Below are positions 54,261 to 64,000 of a stretch of DNA of 64,000 nt, piece after piece. A program made the translations under genes and the position numbers. This stretch comes from Ligustrum vulgare. Its lineage: Eukaryota > Streptophyta > Magnoliopsida > Lamiales > Oleaceae. The notes below the pieces were generated by a model. The model saw only the letters and a list, made by a program, of their open reading frames with translations. It did not search any database and had not been told where the DNA came from. Position 1 is the stretch's first letter. Each line of letters starts with the position of its first letter. The stretch is taken from contig OY743180.1 in assembly GCA_963555705.1 (NCBI GenBank), positions 42,874,129 through 42,938,128 on the forward strand, written 5' to 3'.

Positions 54261-54873
54261 ACTCTAATACCCATTCTACACCAAATCTTAACACCACTTC
54301 CCTACTAGCACCGTTGATTCAACTATCATCGACTCCATCACTGTCACCGCCTCCGACCACCATCGTTATCGTTACCTCCGACATCGCATAAAACAACTCA
54401 CAACACTATTTGGTTCACCAAACCACCAACTCACCCACCTACACCAACATTAGGACTGGGCATAACTGGGTTTGATTTTTTAAGGAATCGAAACTATCGG
54501 TTCAATTTTCTTCAATGGAAATAACCAAACGGTTACGATTTCGATTATTCTTTGAATTTTTTTTATTTTTTATTATAGTGTTATCATTTGGATAATTGAT
54601 AATTTAGTCTCCATTCTCAATTTTTTTTTTCGATGGATAGTCTAGATAACAATAGTACAAAATTTCACTAAATTTGTACAATCACACACAGTCTATGAGA
54701 ACAAAATAGTCCATTGCATCTGTATTTGAATTTTTTACTTGGAACTATGAATTTAGATATTTAAATGTAATTACACGTATTTAGTCATAACTAATATAAT
54801 ATTGTTGTAATAATGCTTGAATTTCCAATCAAACTGAAGTTATATAATCAATTTAGCAATAAATATATTTGAT
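54261..54873. other. Intergenic DNA with a one-ended hAT-like word
   Basis: The stretch taggactgggcataac at about 54450 followed by ggttcaattt-like words resembles one end of a hAT MITE; no partner was found. Otherwise nothing is recognised. Confidence 0.35.
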
Positions 54874-55045
54874 ATGAACTAGAGAGAGAAAAAGAAGAAA
54901 AAAATAGAGAAGTCAATAAATTTCTATATGTTTATTAAGAACCAGAGCACCATGTATATAAGAAAGAATTAGGGATACAATGGTAATCATAAATAGAGTT
55001 GTAAGGGTATAAATGTCATTCACTAATAACATATTACTTAAAACA
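54874..55045 (-). repeat. 3' LTR of copia E
   Basis: On the minus strand it starts tgttttaagtaatatg directly after the purine tract aaagggaag (plus 55046-55054) and ends ctctctagttca. The far edge is approximate. Confidence 0.5.
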
Positions 55046-55054
55046 CTTCCCTTT

Positions 55055-56852
55055 GAATGACACGTTACAAAATATATGTCTCGTTAAAACCTTATTTGAT
55101 AAAATTCAATGACAAAAAATATCAAACAATTGAAAAATAGTATAATTATTTTGGAGTATTTAAATAAGTGCTACCTCATTAAAACTTATCAGAAACATCA
55201 AGTGAGACAAAACCCACGCGAAGAAAAAAGAGTACTGCCACTTCCCCTAATGTTGATCACTATAAATCATTGAGTTGACACATCCCAATATTGTGAACCA
55301 ATTTCTTGAATGTATATATCAATCATTGTCACTTGAGCGAATTTTCTAAACATCGATATCACCAGTCTTCTGAAGCTCATGCGTATAGAAATTTTTGGGA
55401 GAAATATGCATTTTCTGTCTACTTCGATGAAACCTCCTTTGAGTTGTATAATACAAGCTACATTATCTTCATACAATACTATTGTACTATATCTTATTGA
55501 AGTTAATCCGCGTGATGTTTGGATAGGATAAGTCGTATTCCTCAACAATACACATTCTCAACTTGCCCCATGAATTGTAGAAATTATTTGAAGATGTTAA
55601 TGTCAAGGTTTGCTTCACAGATCTTCAAGATATAGGTGTTCCACCACATATAAACATATATCATGTTTGCAATTTAACTTTATGTGGAAAAAGAGATGAC
55701 TTGCATATACATATCCTACTAAAGAAGATCCCAATTTTTGTAAATAAAATAATTCCATATCAATTGTACCTTTAGGTATCAAGAAATATGTTTAATATCA
55801 TTCCAACATCTTTGAGTTGGTGTAGAGTTATATCTTTCAAGGAGATTTACAGAAAAAGCTATGTCGGGTCGAATAAAATTTGCAAGATGTTAATACTCCA
55901 ATTGCACTAAGGTATGGTACTTCAGGACCAATGACTTTTTTTTTCTTCTTTCTTTAAGTGGACGAAATGGATATGCTTTCACATTAAGTAATTGAACAAC
56001 TATAGGGGGTGTTATTGGATATCCTTTATTCATATACAAATGGTTTAAGTTTTTATGCATAAGAAGATTTATGAAAAATTAATCATTCTGAGAAATGTTT
56101 AATCTGCAACCAAAAACAAAATTTGATTTTTTCTAAATCTTTCATCTCAAATTTATTTTTTAAAATAATCTGCAGTTTCATTGAACTCTTCAAGAGTTCT
56201 ACTTAGATTCAAGTCATTTATATAGACTGCAACAATTGCAAATTCATTGTTTGTTTTCTTTATGAAAACACAAGGCTAAATGCCATTATTTTTATAATCC
56301 TCATTCAACAAATATTCTCTAAGATGATTATATCACATGCATCTGAATTGTTTCAACTATTTAATGATCTTTGCAATTTAATAGAGAACATAGTTCTCAA
56401 ATATGTTTCATTTGTTTCTAGCAATTTCAGTCATTTAAGGTCTTTCATGTTTATGTCACTATCAAGTGAACCATATAGATAGGTAATTATATCCACACAG
56501 TCAAACTAATTAAGAATCTAAAAGTGAGAGTATCCATTAAGGGAGAATATGTTTCCTCATAATCAATTTCTGGTCTTTGAGAGAAACCTTGGGCTATATA
56601 TGTAGCTTTGTATCTTGAAATTTCATTATTTTCATGTTTCTTCCCTACAAAAACACATTTTTATCCTCCATGGATTATATTTTCAGGTGTTCAAATCACT
56701 GCTCCAAACACTTGTCGTTCTCTAAGGAATTCAACTCCACATGTATGACATTTTTCCATTTTGACCAATCATTTCTATATTTACAGTCTTTAACATATTG
56801 TAGTTCAGGATCCTATTCTTTTATTATTTCAAGAACCACATTAAAGGCAAAC
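55055..56852 (-). pseudogene. Copia E reverse transcriptase and RNase H
   Basis: On the minus strand, from 56852: CKYRNDWSKWKNVIHVELNS, then DINMKDLK, FEMKDLEKSNFVFG, HLYMNKGYPITPPIV, RPDIAFSVNLLERYNS and, in the open stretch 55548-55267, SIRYSTIVLYEDNVACIIQLKGGFI. The catalytic YVDD box is not recovered. Stops separate nearly every block. Confidence 0.8.
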
Positions 56853-58695
56853 TGCAACACCCTAAGTTCAAAAATCTTAAACTTAGGCGTGTTAACTTCC
56901 CTTTACTTAAATGCGGAAACAAAACATTTAAAACTTCAACATTTTCATTTTTCTATAAAAATTCTACAGAAATTTCGACAGAACCTCCTCTATAACTTGG
57001 AAATTACCAACCTGTAGAGGGACGTCATACCTACATTACAAATGCAATTCTCAACTCATTCGACATCCAACATTCAACATCCAACCACAATTCCAAAATT
57101 AAACTTCAACATCAATTCTCAAACTCCTCAACATAGATAAATTTAAACAGTGAGCTCCATTTAACTAAATGGAGGATTGATAAACTACTAAAGAGATAAA
57201 TGACTTGTCAAAAACTAAATCCAATAAATAATTAAAAGAATGAACTAATAAAAATAACTAAAACATTTATGAAATTCCAATTCAAACCCTATTTTAAATG
57301 ATAAATCGTGGTACTGTCTGAGTTAGCCGTCAAGTGCTCTCCTCGGATCACCTAACTTTCATCACCTGAAATATTGGGGAGGGACTGGGGTGAGCTAAAG
57401 CTCAGTAAGTAAACTTTATGCATGTAATGCATGCTTATGACATGAAATGCTTTAAAATTCGAAATATGTATCCCCATTTACTTTACTTTCCAGAACTTTC
57501 AAACTTTTCAGACTTTTACTTAACATTTCCAAAACTTTAACTTAACAATTCCATCGTGAGCTCACTTGGTGTATCTTCTAGTCAATCAGATAACAGTGGA
57601 CAATTCTTATTTGGAACCAGATTAACATTCAGATTTCCACCGCAAAGCGGTTTAACATTCACTTTCCCATCGCAAAGCAGTTTAACAGTCCACCGTAAAA
57701 CGGTTGAACATTCTATCGTAAAGCGACTTAATTCGGGTACGCCGGTCCCCCGCTCCCCATTTCCCACTCACATCTTTCATGAACTAGAAGTACACCCATT
57801 CTTTCTTAAAAACTTGGGATACATAACTTTTGAACAAACTTGCACCTTGACACATTTCTTTAATTTAAAAACATTTGACTTCCCAATTTCGATGACAATG
57901 CATGCTTGATGATGCAATGACATGATAACGTGCATGCTTGAACATTCTTCTTAATAACATATACTTTCATAAAGTAAACGAAATTCATCAAAGCAAGTAA
58001 GTTGCAAGACAGTCGTTTACACATTAATTTCACATTTACGTTCAACTTTGATAAAAATAGGGGGAAGTTTACTTACCTGACATCCTTAGTATTTACCGTT
58101 ATCTGGATTTGAAAGTGGAGGAGTCCGGCTGCCCTTGTCGTCAATGTACCAAAATCCTAGTTGTATCCATTCATTTAATAAAATATACTTTCAGTTCAGA
58201 TTGATATATTCATCATTCCTTTAACATTAAACAAGTTAAAACAATAAATCTTCTTTCCCTTTCTATTGTGATCATTTATTCCAACCAATGTATTAAGATA
58301 TATAAATACTTCCATACCATATTTGAAAGCAAAAGATTAAACTATTCGGCATAACATTTTAAGCTTAACTATTAAGGTACTTAAATCAAAACCAAGGTTT
58401 GAAAAATGTACACGCTCTTTACAATATTCCCAAAATCTAAGAATTAAAATTATTACTCACGTTCACACTAAAATTACAATTAAGTTAATTACATTCCCAA
58501 ATTCCATAATCCTTTACCCAAAAAAAAAAACAGTTAACTAAACTTCAAATTTCACAACTTTAACATTATACATTTATAAATTAAAATTTCAATAATTCAT
58601 CAAGGTTCCAAACAAAATTCTCAATTTGACAATCTATGATTTAAAATCTAAACAAAAATCAAAATTTGAAACTTTAACTAAAACTTTGAATCGAA

Positions 58696-58728
<33 letters not shown>

Positions 58729-59593
58729 GACATACAAATCTGAAATTCACATATGTAAATTTTTCCATTGCCAAAATCTGAAAGGTACAAACACACACAC
58801 ATACCTATACATACACACACATACATATATCGCCCCAACTCTGAGATTAACAATTAAAATTCGGAATTCCACTAGAACCCAATCTAAAAATCTGAGAGCT
58901 TCATACCAATACATACATTCAACATATATACACATATATATACAAACCCATGTGTGTGCATGTAAAAGGGTGGGTAAAACCGTGAGTGATCGTGAGAGTG
59001 TGTGCGTGTGCGCGGTGTGAGGGAGGAGCTGTTACCACGGTAGTGGCTGAGGCAATGGTCACGGCAGTGGGTGGTGACCTCCGGTGGGGTGGCGGTGGCG
59101 GTGGCGGCGTGCCGAGAGGGTAAGGGAGGTTCGGTTGATGTGTGAAGCGAGAGAGAGAGACAGAGACAGAGAAGACGAGCGTGAGGACGAGAGAGGGAGA
59201 ATCGGGTGAGGTAATTAGGTTAGGTTAGATTTAAGTATAATCTTTTGGAATTTGCAAATTGGTCCCTCATTTCTCTCTATGTATATAACTTAGTCTATAT
59301 GTTCTATTTACTCTCCAATTGACACCAAACTTTTCCCCAACTTTCAATGTAACACAATAAAATAGAAAATAACTTAATTAGGAAATTAAGACAAATAATC
59401 ACATGAAATTACACGTGAACATTTTATAAGTTTTCTAATTGGTACACTAATCGAGACAGCGCCCAAGTCCTTCCACTGAAAAATAATCAAATTATTAACA
59501 ATAATAAATACTAATTAAATAATTCAATATAACATCAACATTAAAATCATGTGAAAATCAGAAAAAGCACGTAAAATTAAAAGTGGTATTACA
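56853..59593 (-). mobile_element. Solo LTR of the chromovirus family
   Basis: This 2741-bp minus-strand sequence is a diverged full-length copy of the LTRs at 20186 and 27159. On the plus strand it begins tgcaacaccctaag and ends gtggtattaca. A perfect 5-bp duplication, caaac, flanks it (56848-56852 and 59594-59598). With no interior or second LTR it is a recombination-derived solo LTR. The splice-like signals and part of the hairpin array are kept, while the GC-rich leader block (58980-59220) differs in sequence. Confidence 0.95.
57639..57727 (-). repeat. Hairpin array in the solo LTR
   Basis: On the minus strand four units occur: gtcgctttacgat, accgttttacggt, actgctttgcgat and accgctttgcggt. 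Two are perfect stems and two have one mismatch plus a wobble. One unit fewer than in the young LTRs. Confidence 0.8.
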
Positions 59594-59940
59594 CAAACGT
59601 ATCATCTATAACTATGTTATCCATTCCTATAATTTATGAGATAACAAATAATTTATTGAAATCTCATTATTTTCGAACAATTGTGATTCTACAGGAACAA
59701 TATTTTCAATATCTGATTGATAAATCTTTTCTAATATTACTTCTTCTGAAGTATTTGGTTGGTTTTTCTCTTATAATTTTCTCTTTCGAGGTACAAAGTT
59801 TTTAGCACCAATTGATCGACCACGCTTCGTGTGTATTTGAGATTATTTGCTACAATAAATTGTCCTATAAGGACATCAATTTTTGTCTATGCGTCATAAT
59901 CTTTGTCATTACTTAAAATATTTGGTTGAGTTGTTACATA
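59594..59940 (-). pseudogene. Copia E integrase-reverse transcriptase linker
   Basis: The minus strand encodes IDVLIGQFIVANNLK and related words, matching the IANES...KRGRPIGSKD-type linker seen before reverse transcriptase in many copia elements. It is the part of copia E on the far side of the solo LTR. Confidence 0.65.
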
Positions 59941-59959
59941 GTGTTTTTTTTAAGCTTTG

Positions 59960-61461
59960 TCCCGAATATGACTATGCATTGCGTTGATTTGGGAATTTTC
60001 GATGGGAATTGTGAGTTTTCAATTTGACAACAAAAGATTAGGGAAGCTTTACAAAGTTTTTCATAAGTCATAGATGGTTATTTTGCTAAATATATGCCCA
60101 GAGGATCAAAAGAATGGTTTCGATGTACTTGCTTACTCTTCTATTATTTTACACCTTTCTGAAGTTGTTTTGAGAAAAATTGTCAAATTTGATTCTATTA
60201 AGGAACTTTAGAAATATTTGGGGGGTCGTTATTTGTTGAAAATGTCTCCAAATGAGTTTTTCTCACTAAAAAGATTCAAATTGATTTCTCAAAGATTGAA
60301 TGACAATTTGGATATCTTTAACAAGTTGGTACAAGATATTTCTAACTATGACGAGAAAGTGTGAGAAGTGTATAAGGCTATTATTTTATTAAATGTTATA
60401 CCTAAAAACTATAACGAGATTAAAGATGACATTAAGTATGGTAGAGACACATCAACATATGAGATTGTCACAGTTTACTTAAGAAGTAAGGAAATGGAAT
60501 TAGAAGCAGAAAAATTAAAGAAAGGTGGCTGAGAATTCCACATGATTAATGATATGTATCAATATAAGTTCGATGGGATCATGATAGTCAAAAAAGTAGT
60601 GTTAAGGGTAGATCCAAGTCTAGGGGAGAAAAGTAAGAAATACTATGATTTTCGTAAAATCGATCACTTTATAAAAGACTTGAGGCCAATGTAGTAACTT
60701 GTTCTAATTCGGACCTGATTGACTTCATTGAATTAAATTTAAATGTGAAATCTCATATGCGAATGGATACTTGATTATGGTACATCTTTTCATGTTACAT
60801 CTCGTAGAGATATGTTTAACAACTTTCTTGAATATGATTTAGATAACGTTTTTTTGCGTAACAATATTGCATGCAATATTACTGGGATATGTGATATTTC
60901 TATTAAATTTGATACGGATTGTGTGCTTACTCTGAGAGGAGTTAAAATACATTTCTGGGATGACTAGATATTCATTATCGATGGGTGAAATAGAAGAGGT
61001 AAGGTTAACTAGTAGAATTGAATGGGATGATGAAAATGGTTAAGGTTGTTCTTGTAGAGTTAAAAGAAATGGTCTATATGTTACCATTGCTGATGTAATT
61101 ATAGGTGTTTATGCCTCACTTTTCTTGTATCAATACAAATGACATACACAAGTTGCATACTACGAGTACACATATGAATGATAAGGGGCTAAAGCTTCTA
61201 GGTGATAAATGCGCTTTCATTGGAGACCATGTGTCCAATGTACATTTCTATGATAAATGTAGATCTTATGTAGATTGCATGTCTTATATGCATTTACATG
61301 ATCTTGGAAAAGATTGTACGTCTAATATGTTTTTATGTGATCATTGTGTGCTAGGTTAGCAACGTGTTTATTTTTCTTCATGTACTTGTGATACTACTCA
61401 TGATAGACTGTATGGTAAATGTGTTGATCATTTTGTACTTAAGACTTTTGGCTATGTTTTC
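59960..61461 (+). pseudogene. Copia F gag, protease and pre-integrase fragment
   Basis: Plus-strand gag words run from about 60060: ELXKYLGGRYLLKMSPNEFF, LISQRLNDNLDIFNKLVQDI, VIPKNYNEIKDD and YLRSKEMELEAEK. The zinc knuckle (about 60636-60683) has lost its Cys residues, reading YYDF...HFIKDL. The protease signature reads LDYGTS instead of LDSGTS (60773-60781). A GAG-pre-integrase scrap (HMNDKGLKLL, FLCDHCVLG) lies at 61105-61359. The element is cut at 61461 by the gypsy LTR that follows; its remainder would lie beyond the window. Confidence 0.8.
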
Positions 61462-62358
61462 TAACGCGAACCACTTTGGTGTTTGGACCAAAAATCTCCA
61501 ATCCAATTTAAAATCAACCCAAGAAAGCTAAAATGGTAAAATAAACCTTGACTCAAGTTTAATCTAGCCAAAATTCAAAGAAATAAACATAACCTATGGA
61601 TAGAAATAAACAAATTCCAAGATTTCTTCCAACAATCACAAGAAACAAAATACTCCAAGTGAAGTCTAGGACATTACCTCAAAGAGGCAAGATGAAAGGA
61701 AGAGATTTCCTCACCTTCAATGTCTTCATCAAGAAGAGACTTCAAAGTTCAAAACATCCAAGTTATGTTTAGGGTTTGAGAGAAGTTTGGTTTATATAGT
61801 ATAATAATTGAAAGAAATAAAGAAAAATAGAAATTGCACTTAAAATCCCAAAATTCGGTCTTCTTTTGAACCGTGCAGCCGTACGGTTCAGTTTCGTGCG
61901 GTTGCACGGGCATGGACCTACCAAAATCTAAACCTCTGCCTTTTTGAGAATTTTATAAGCATGCAGCCGCATGCCATTTCAACTGTGCAGTCGCACGATT
62001 GATTAATGGACCATGACTTTTTTGCTTCAAATTCTGCACGCGCCATTTTCAGTATTTTGGTCATAACCTTTGATCTAGATCTCCAATTGAAATGATTCAA
62101 AATGATTTGGAAACTAGACAGAAAGGGATATAATTCTTCAAGAAATAATCAACCCCAAATCCGTACTTTATGTATGTCAAAACTTTAATTGAATTCAAAA
62201 CTTGATTATTGGCTCCTCTTTTGGCTTAATCACTTGTTTGGCCTTGAATCTTCTTTCAAAAATAGCCCATAATTGTCCCGGAGCTCTTCAAACATGCACT
62301 TCAAAATTTTCTTGGCTTGGATAATTAACTTGCCTCGCCAAGCCAACTATGATTCTCA
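61462..62358 (-). repeat. 3' LTR of the non-autonomous gypsy element
   Basis: The first 200 bases match 63792-64000 well. The right edge is placed at gattctca (62358), next to a minus-strand purine tract ggaggg. The LTR contains repeated cgtgcagccgtacg-like words near 61870-61990. Confidence 0.7.
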
Positions 62359-62467
62359 TTAGACCCTCCTTCAGAATGATTCGTCCCGAATCATATGTTT
62401 GATCATGATGCTTTATTTCACCTACTGGATCAAAAGGTAAATCCTTGCTTCCATGCCTCACGATCAA

Positions 62468-63049
62468 CTAGTAGTACTTTGCAACTTTGGATATGTGGAA
62501 GGATCGAATCATGAACTCCTTTGGGCATAAGTGACGTGGCCCAAAGTACCAAGTGCCATTAACCTGCAAAATAAAATTAAGCAAAATAGGATGTGGAGTA
62601 TTAGTTTCAAAAAGTATGAGATATGAATCTTCATACTTGTGATTCATCACCTCCAACTCCTCTTCCCGTACCACGAGGTTCTTCACTTCACCTTCATTAA
62701 TCCTTTCAACCTTTTGCTCATTCAACACTATAAAATTTTCATGCTCAACCACTTCTTCCACACTTTCAATTTCAACAATACCTTCTACACTTGTAAGCTC
62801 ATGCACCCCCTCATCAATATTTTTATCATCCACATGAGAATTTGGAGTTTTATCAATTGTCCCTAATTTTATCTCCCCCTCCTTCTTCTCAACTTCCTTA
62901 TCTAGGGGCTCTTCCTTCAATTCCACTGCCACCTCTCCATCACTTCCCTTTTTCAAGTCAACACTATATTTATGATCTCTTGCAATGAACTTTTCTTCTA
63001 AAATTTTCATTTGGTTCTTAAAGTCCCACATGGGATCACTCTCCTTCAC
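62468..63049 (-). CDS. Acidic 193-codon ORF in the non-autonomous element
   Basis: The frame is intact from MKESDPMWDFKNQMK to KVAKYY and ends about 110 bp before the 3' LTR. It is rich in Glu, Lys and Val, for example VAVELKEEPLDKEVEKKEGE and VEIESVEEVVEHEN. The tail VNGTWYFGPRHLCPKEFMIRSF is more structured. I do not recognise a family. It lies in the sense orientation of the element, where gag or pol would normally be. It may be a gag-derived or element-specific protein or an accidental open frame. An open frame of this length in a decayed neighbourhood is notable. Confidence 0.4.
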   Translation of the reverse strand: MKESDPMWDFKNQMKILEEKFIARDHKYSVDLKKGSDGEVAVELKEEPLDKEVEKKEGEIKLGTIDKTPNSHVDDKNIDEGVHELTSVEGIVEIESVEEVVEHENFIVLNEQKVERINEGEVKNLVVREEELEVMNHKYEDSYLILFETNTPHPILLNFILQVNGTWYFGPRHLCPKEFMIRSFHISKVAKYY

Positions 63050-63099
63050 AAATCCTCTATCTAAGCCCCTATCACACTACACTCCTCTATTCCTACCTA

Positions 63100-63330
63100 T
63101 GTTCCTAATTTGCTTCATACTCCCATCATTTCTCAAAACATATCAAATTCATTCCCAACTCTTCTTCTATTTTTTCTCCTATCAACATTATCCCTTGGTG
63201 ATGGGATTTCTCTCACTGCCTCCAGCCCCTTCAACCTCCTTTCTAACCTTCCTCCCATCTCTTCTACTTGCCTAGTAAAATTGGTTGAAAGAATTTGCAA
63301 CATCTCGCCCAAGTCTTAAGTTTGGGCATT
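63100..63330 (-). pseudogene. Gag-like N-terminal scrap of the non-autonomous element
   Basis: On the minus strand a frame starting near 63303 reads MLQILSTNFTRQVEEMGGRLE and continues into an Arg-rich DRRKNRRRVGNEFD before a stop near 63127. This coiled-coil-then-basic layout resembles the N-terminus of plant gypsy gag. It supports descent from a full gypsy element by deletion. Confidence 0.4.
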
Positions 63331-63791
63331 GGAGTTTTGCTCACATAGAGTATTTGTATGGATCATGATGGGAACAAATAACAAGTAGAATTTCTTTACT
63401 TGTAATAACACAAGATGAAAAAAATAGACTTATGTAACAATGTTTTAGGAGTACAAGATCACAATGGAATTGATAAACTCAAGTAAATATCAAGGGAAAA
63501 GTTTGGTGTTGAGAATGATAGCTTATGTCAATGGAGTTTTCTTTGTAATATTTCATCAAACACCTTGTGTGCAAGCTTTGGATATTTTAGAATTTCAAGT
63601 GTTTGATTAATGTAAACCCCCCCCCAACAAACTCAAGGATGATAACAACAATAATACCCAATATGGAAGAATCAAGAAATATTCATGAACCACAATTTTT
63701 CCCCAATTTTTTGATTTTTTTTTTAATGAAGAACAACAAGAAGAATGTAAAGATAAGTTTACCAATCTTAGAGCCAAGATCGGATACCAGA
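63331..63791 (-). other. Leader of the non-autonomous element with primer site
   Basis: This stretch lies between the 5' LTR and the gag-like scrap. A degenerate primer site (minus strand ctggtatccgatcttgg) is adjacent to the LTR at about 63775-63790. A run of nine C lies at about 63617. No coding evidence. Confidence 0.5.
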
Positions 63792-64000
63792 TGATCTGAA
63801 CCCCTCTGGTGTTTGGACCAAAAATTCCCATAACAATTTAGAATCAACCCAAGAAAGCTAAAATGGTAAAATAAACATTGACCCAAATTTAATCTACCCA
63901 AAATTCAAAGGAATAAATATAGCCCAATGGATGGAAATAAACAAATTCCAAGATTTCTTCCAACCACAAGAAATAAAATACTCCAAGTGAAGTCGAGAAC
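63792..64000 (-). repeat. 5' LTR of the non-autonomous gypsy element (partial)
   Basis: It starts tgatctgaacccc on the plus strand and matches 61462-61670 with a few differences. The rest lies beyond the window. Confidence 0.8.

Larger units (their letters stand above)
54874..59940 (-). mobile_element. Ty1/copia element E, split by a solo LTR
   Basis: On the minus strand an integrase-to-reverse-transcriptase linker (59940-59594), reverse transcriptase and RNase H (56852-55050) and a short 3' LTR (55045-54874) can be read in order. The solo LTR at 56853-59593 lies between the linker and reverse transcriptase. The 5' half is missing. It is disrupted by many stops. Confidence 0.75.
61462..64000 (-). 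mobile_element. Non-autonomous Ty3/gypsy-related element, running off the window
   Basis: An LTR at 61462-62358 and a second copy beginning at 63792 enclose 1433 bp read on the minus strand. There is a degenerate primer site inside the 5' LTR, a purine tract at the other end, a short gag-like coiled piece and an acidic 193-codon frame. No protease, reverse transcriptase or integrase is present, so movement would need another element. The LTR is related to that of the gypsy element at 3.2-5.8 kb. The right LTR is cut by the window end. Confidence 0.75.

Noticed and set aside
57556..57909. 117-codon plus-strand frame in the solo LTR
   Set aside because: It is antisense to the LTR and built over the hairpin array; the matching region of the young LTRs encodes a different short frame on the other strand.

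Overview
This window looks like nuclear DNA of a flowering plant, most likely a eudicot. It is AT-rich, carries one plant-type trihelix transcription factor gene, and is otherwise packed with LTR retrotransposons whose primer binding sites resemble the plant initiator-methionine tRNA site (tggtatcagagc), plus Stowaway-, Tourist-, Mutator- and hAT-like MITEs, Helitron ends and a candidate SINE. No rRNA, tRNA, organellar or bacterial genes were recognised.

Layout. 0-3.2 kb: intergenic DNA with a GC-rich palindromic island, a minus-strand promoter-like segment and a 191-bp MITE with a perfect 10-bp target duplication. 3.2-5.8 kb: internally deleted Ty3/gypsy element (minus). 5.9-8.0 kb: MITEs and a cluster of ACGT-core motifs. 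8.0-13.4 kb: complete but dead Ty1/copia element (TSD gaaaa) with a hAT-like element in its integrase. 13.5-18.5 kb: second, 3'-truncated copia. 18.6-19.7 kb: more MITEs. 19.7-32.1 kb: a nest, in which a Tourist-like MITE is split by a gypsy solo LTR, itself split by a 10.1-kb Tekay/Del-like chromovirus (TSD agtat). 32.4-40.6 kb: an old minus-strand copia split by a younger minus-strand copia (34.6-39.4 kb). 40.6-48.5 kb: the only host-gene island, with the trihelix gene (43.1-44.4 kb, minus), two MITEs directly upstream, a SINE candidate downstream and a small Helitron. 48.5-54.3 kb: copia (plus) with tandem duplications and a Helitron end inside. 54.9-59.9 kb: copia (minus) split by a 2.7-kb solo LTR (TSD caaac) of the same family as the chromovirus. 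60-61.5 kb: copia gag fragment. 61.5-64 kb: non-autonomous gypsy element with an acidic 193-codon ORF; its 5' LTR runs off the window.

Most notable is the chromovirus family at 20-30 kb and 56.9-59.6 kb. Its two 3.1-kb LTRs differ, by eye, at four substitutions, one T and one AT-repeat expansion, so the insertion is very recent. Yet the 3.9-kb interior keeps only frameshifted, stop-ridden scraps of protease, reverse transcriptase and integrase, which implies that an already defective element was mobilised in trans. The LTRs also carry a tandem array of short hairpins whose stems vary in a compensatory way, lying inside a candidate intron with conserved splice signals. All retroelement coding regions here are disrupted. 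The trihelix gene is the only feature I would call an intact cellular gene.
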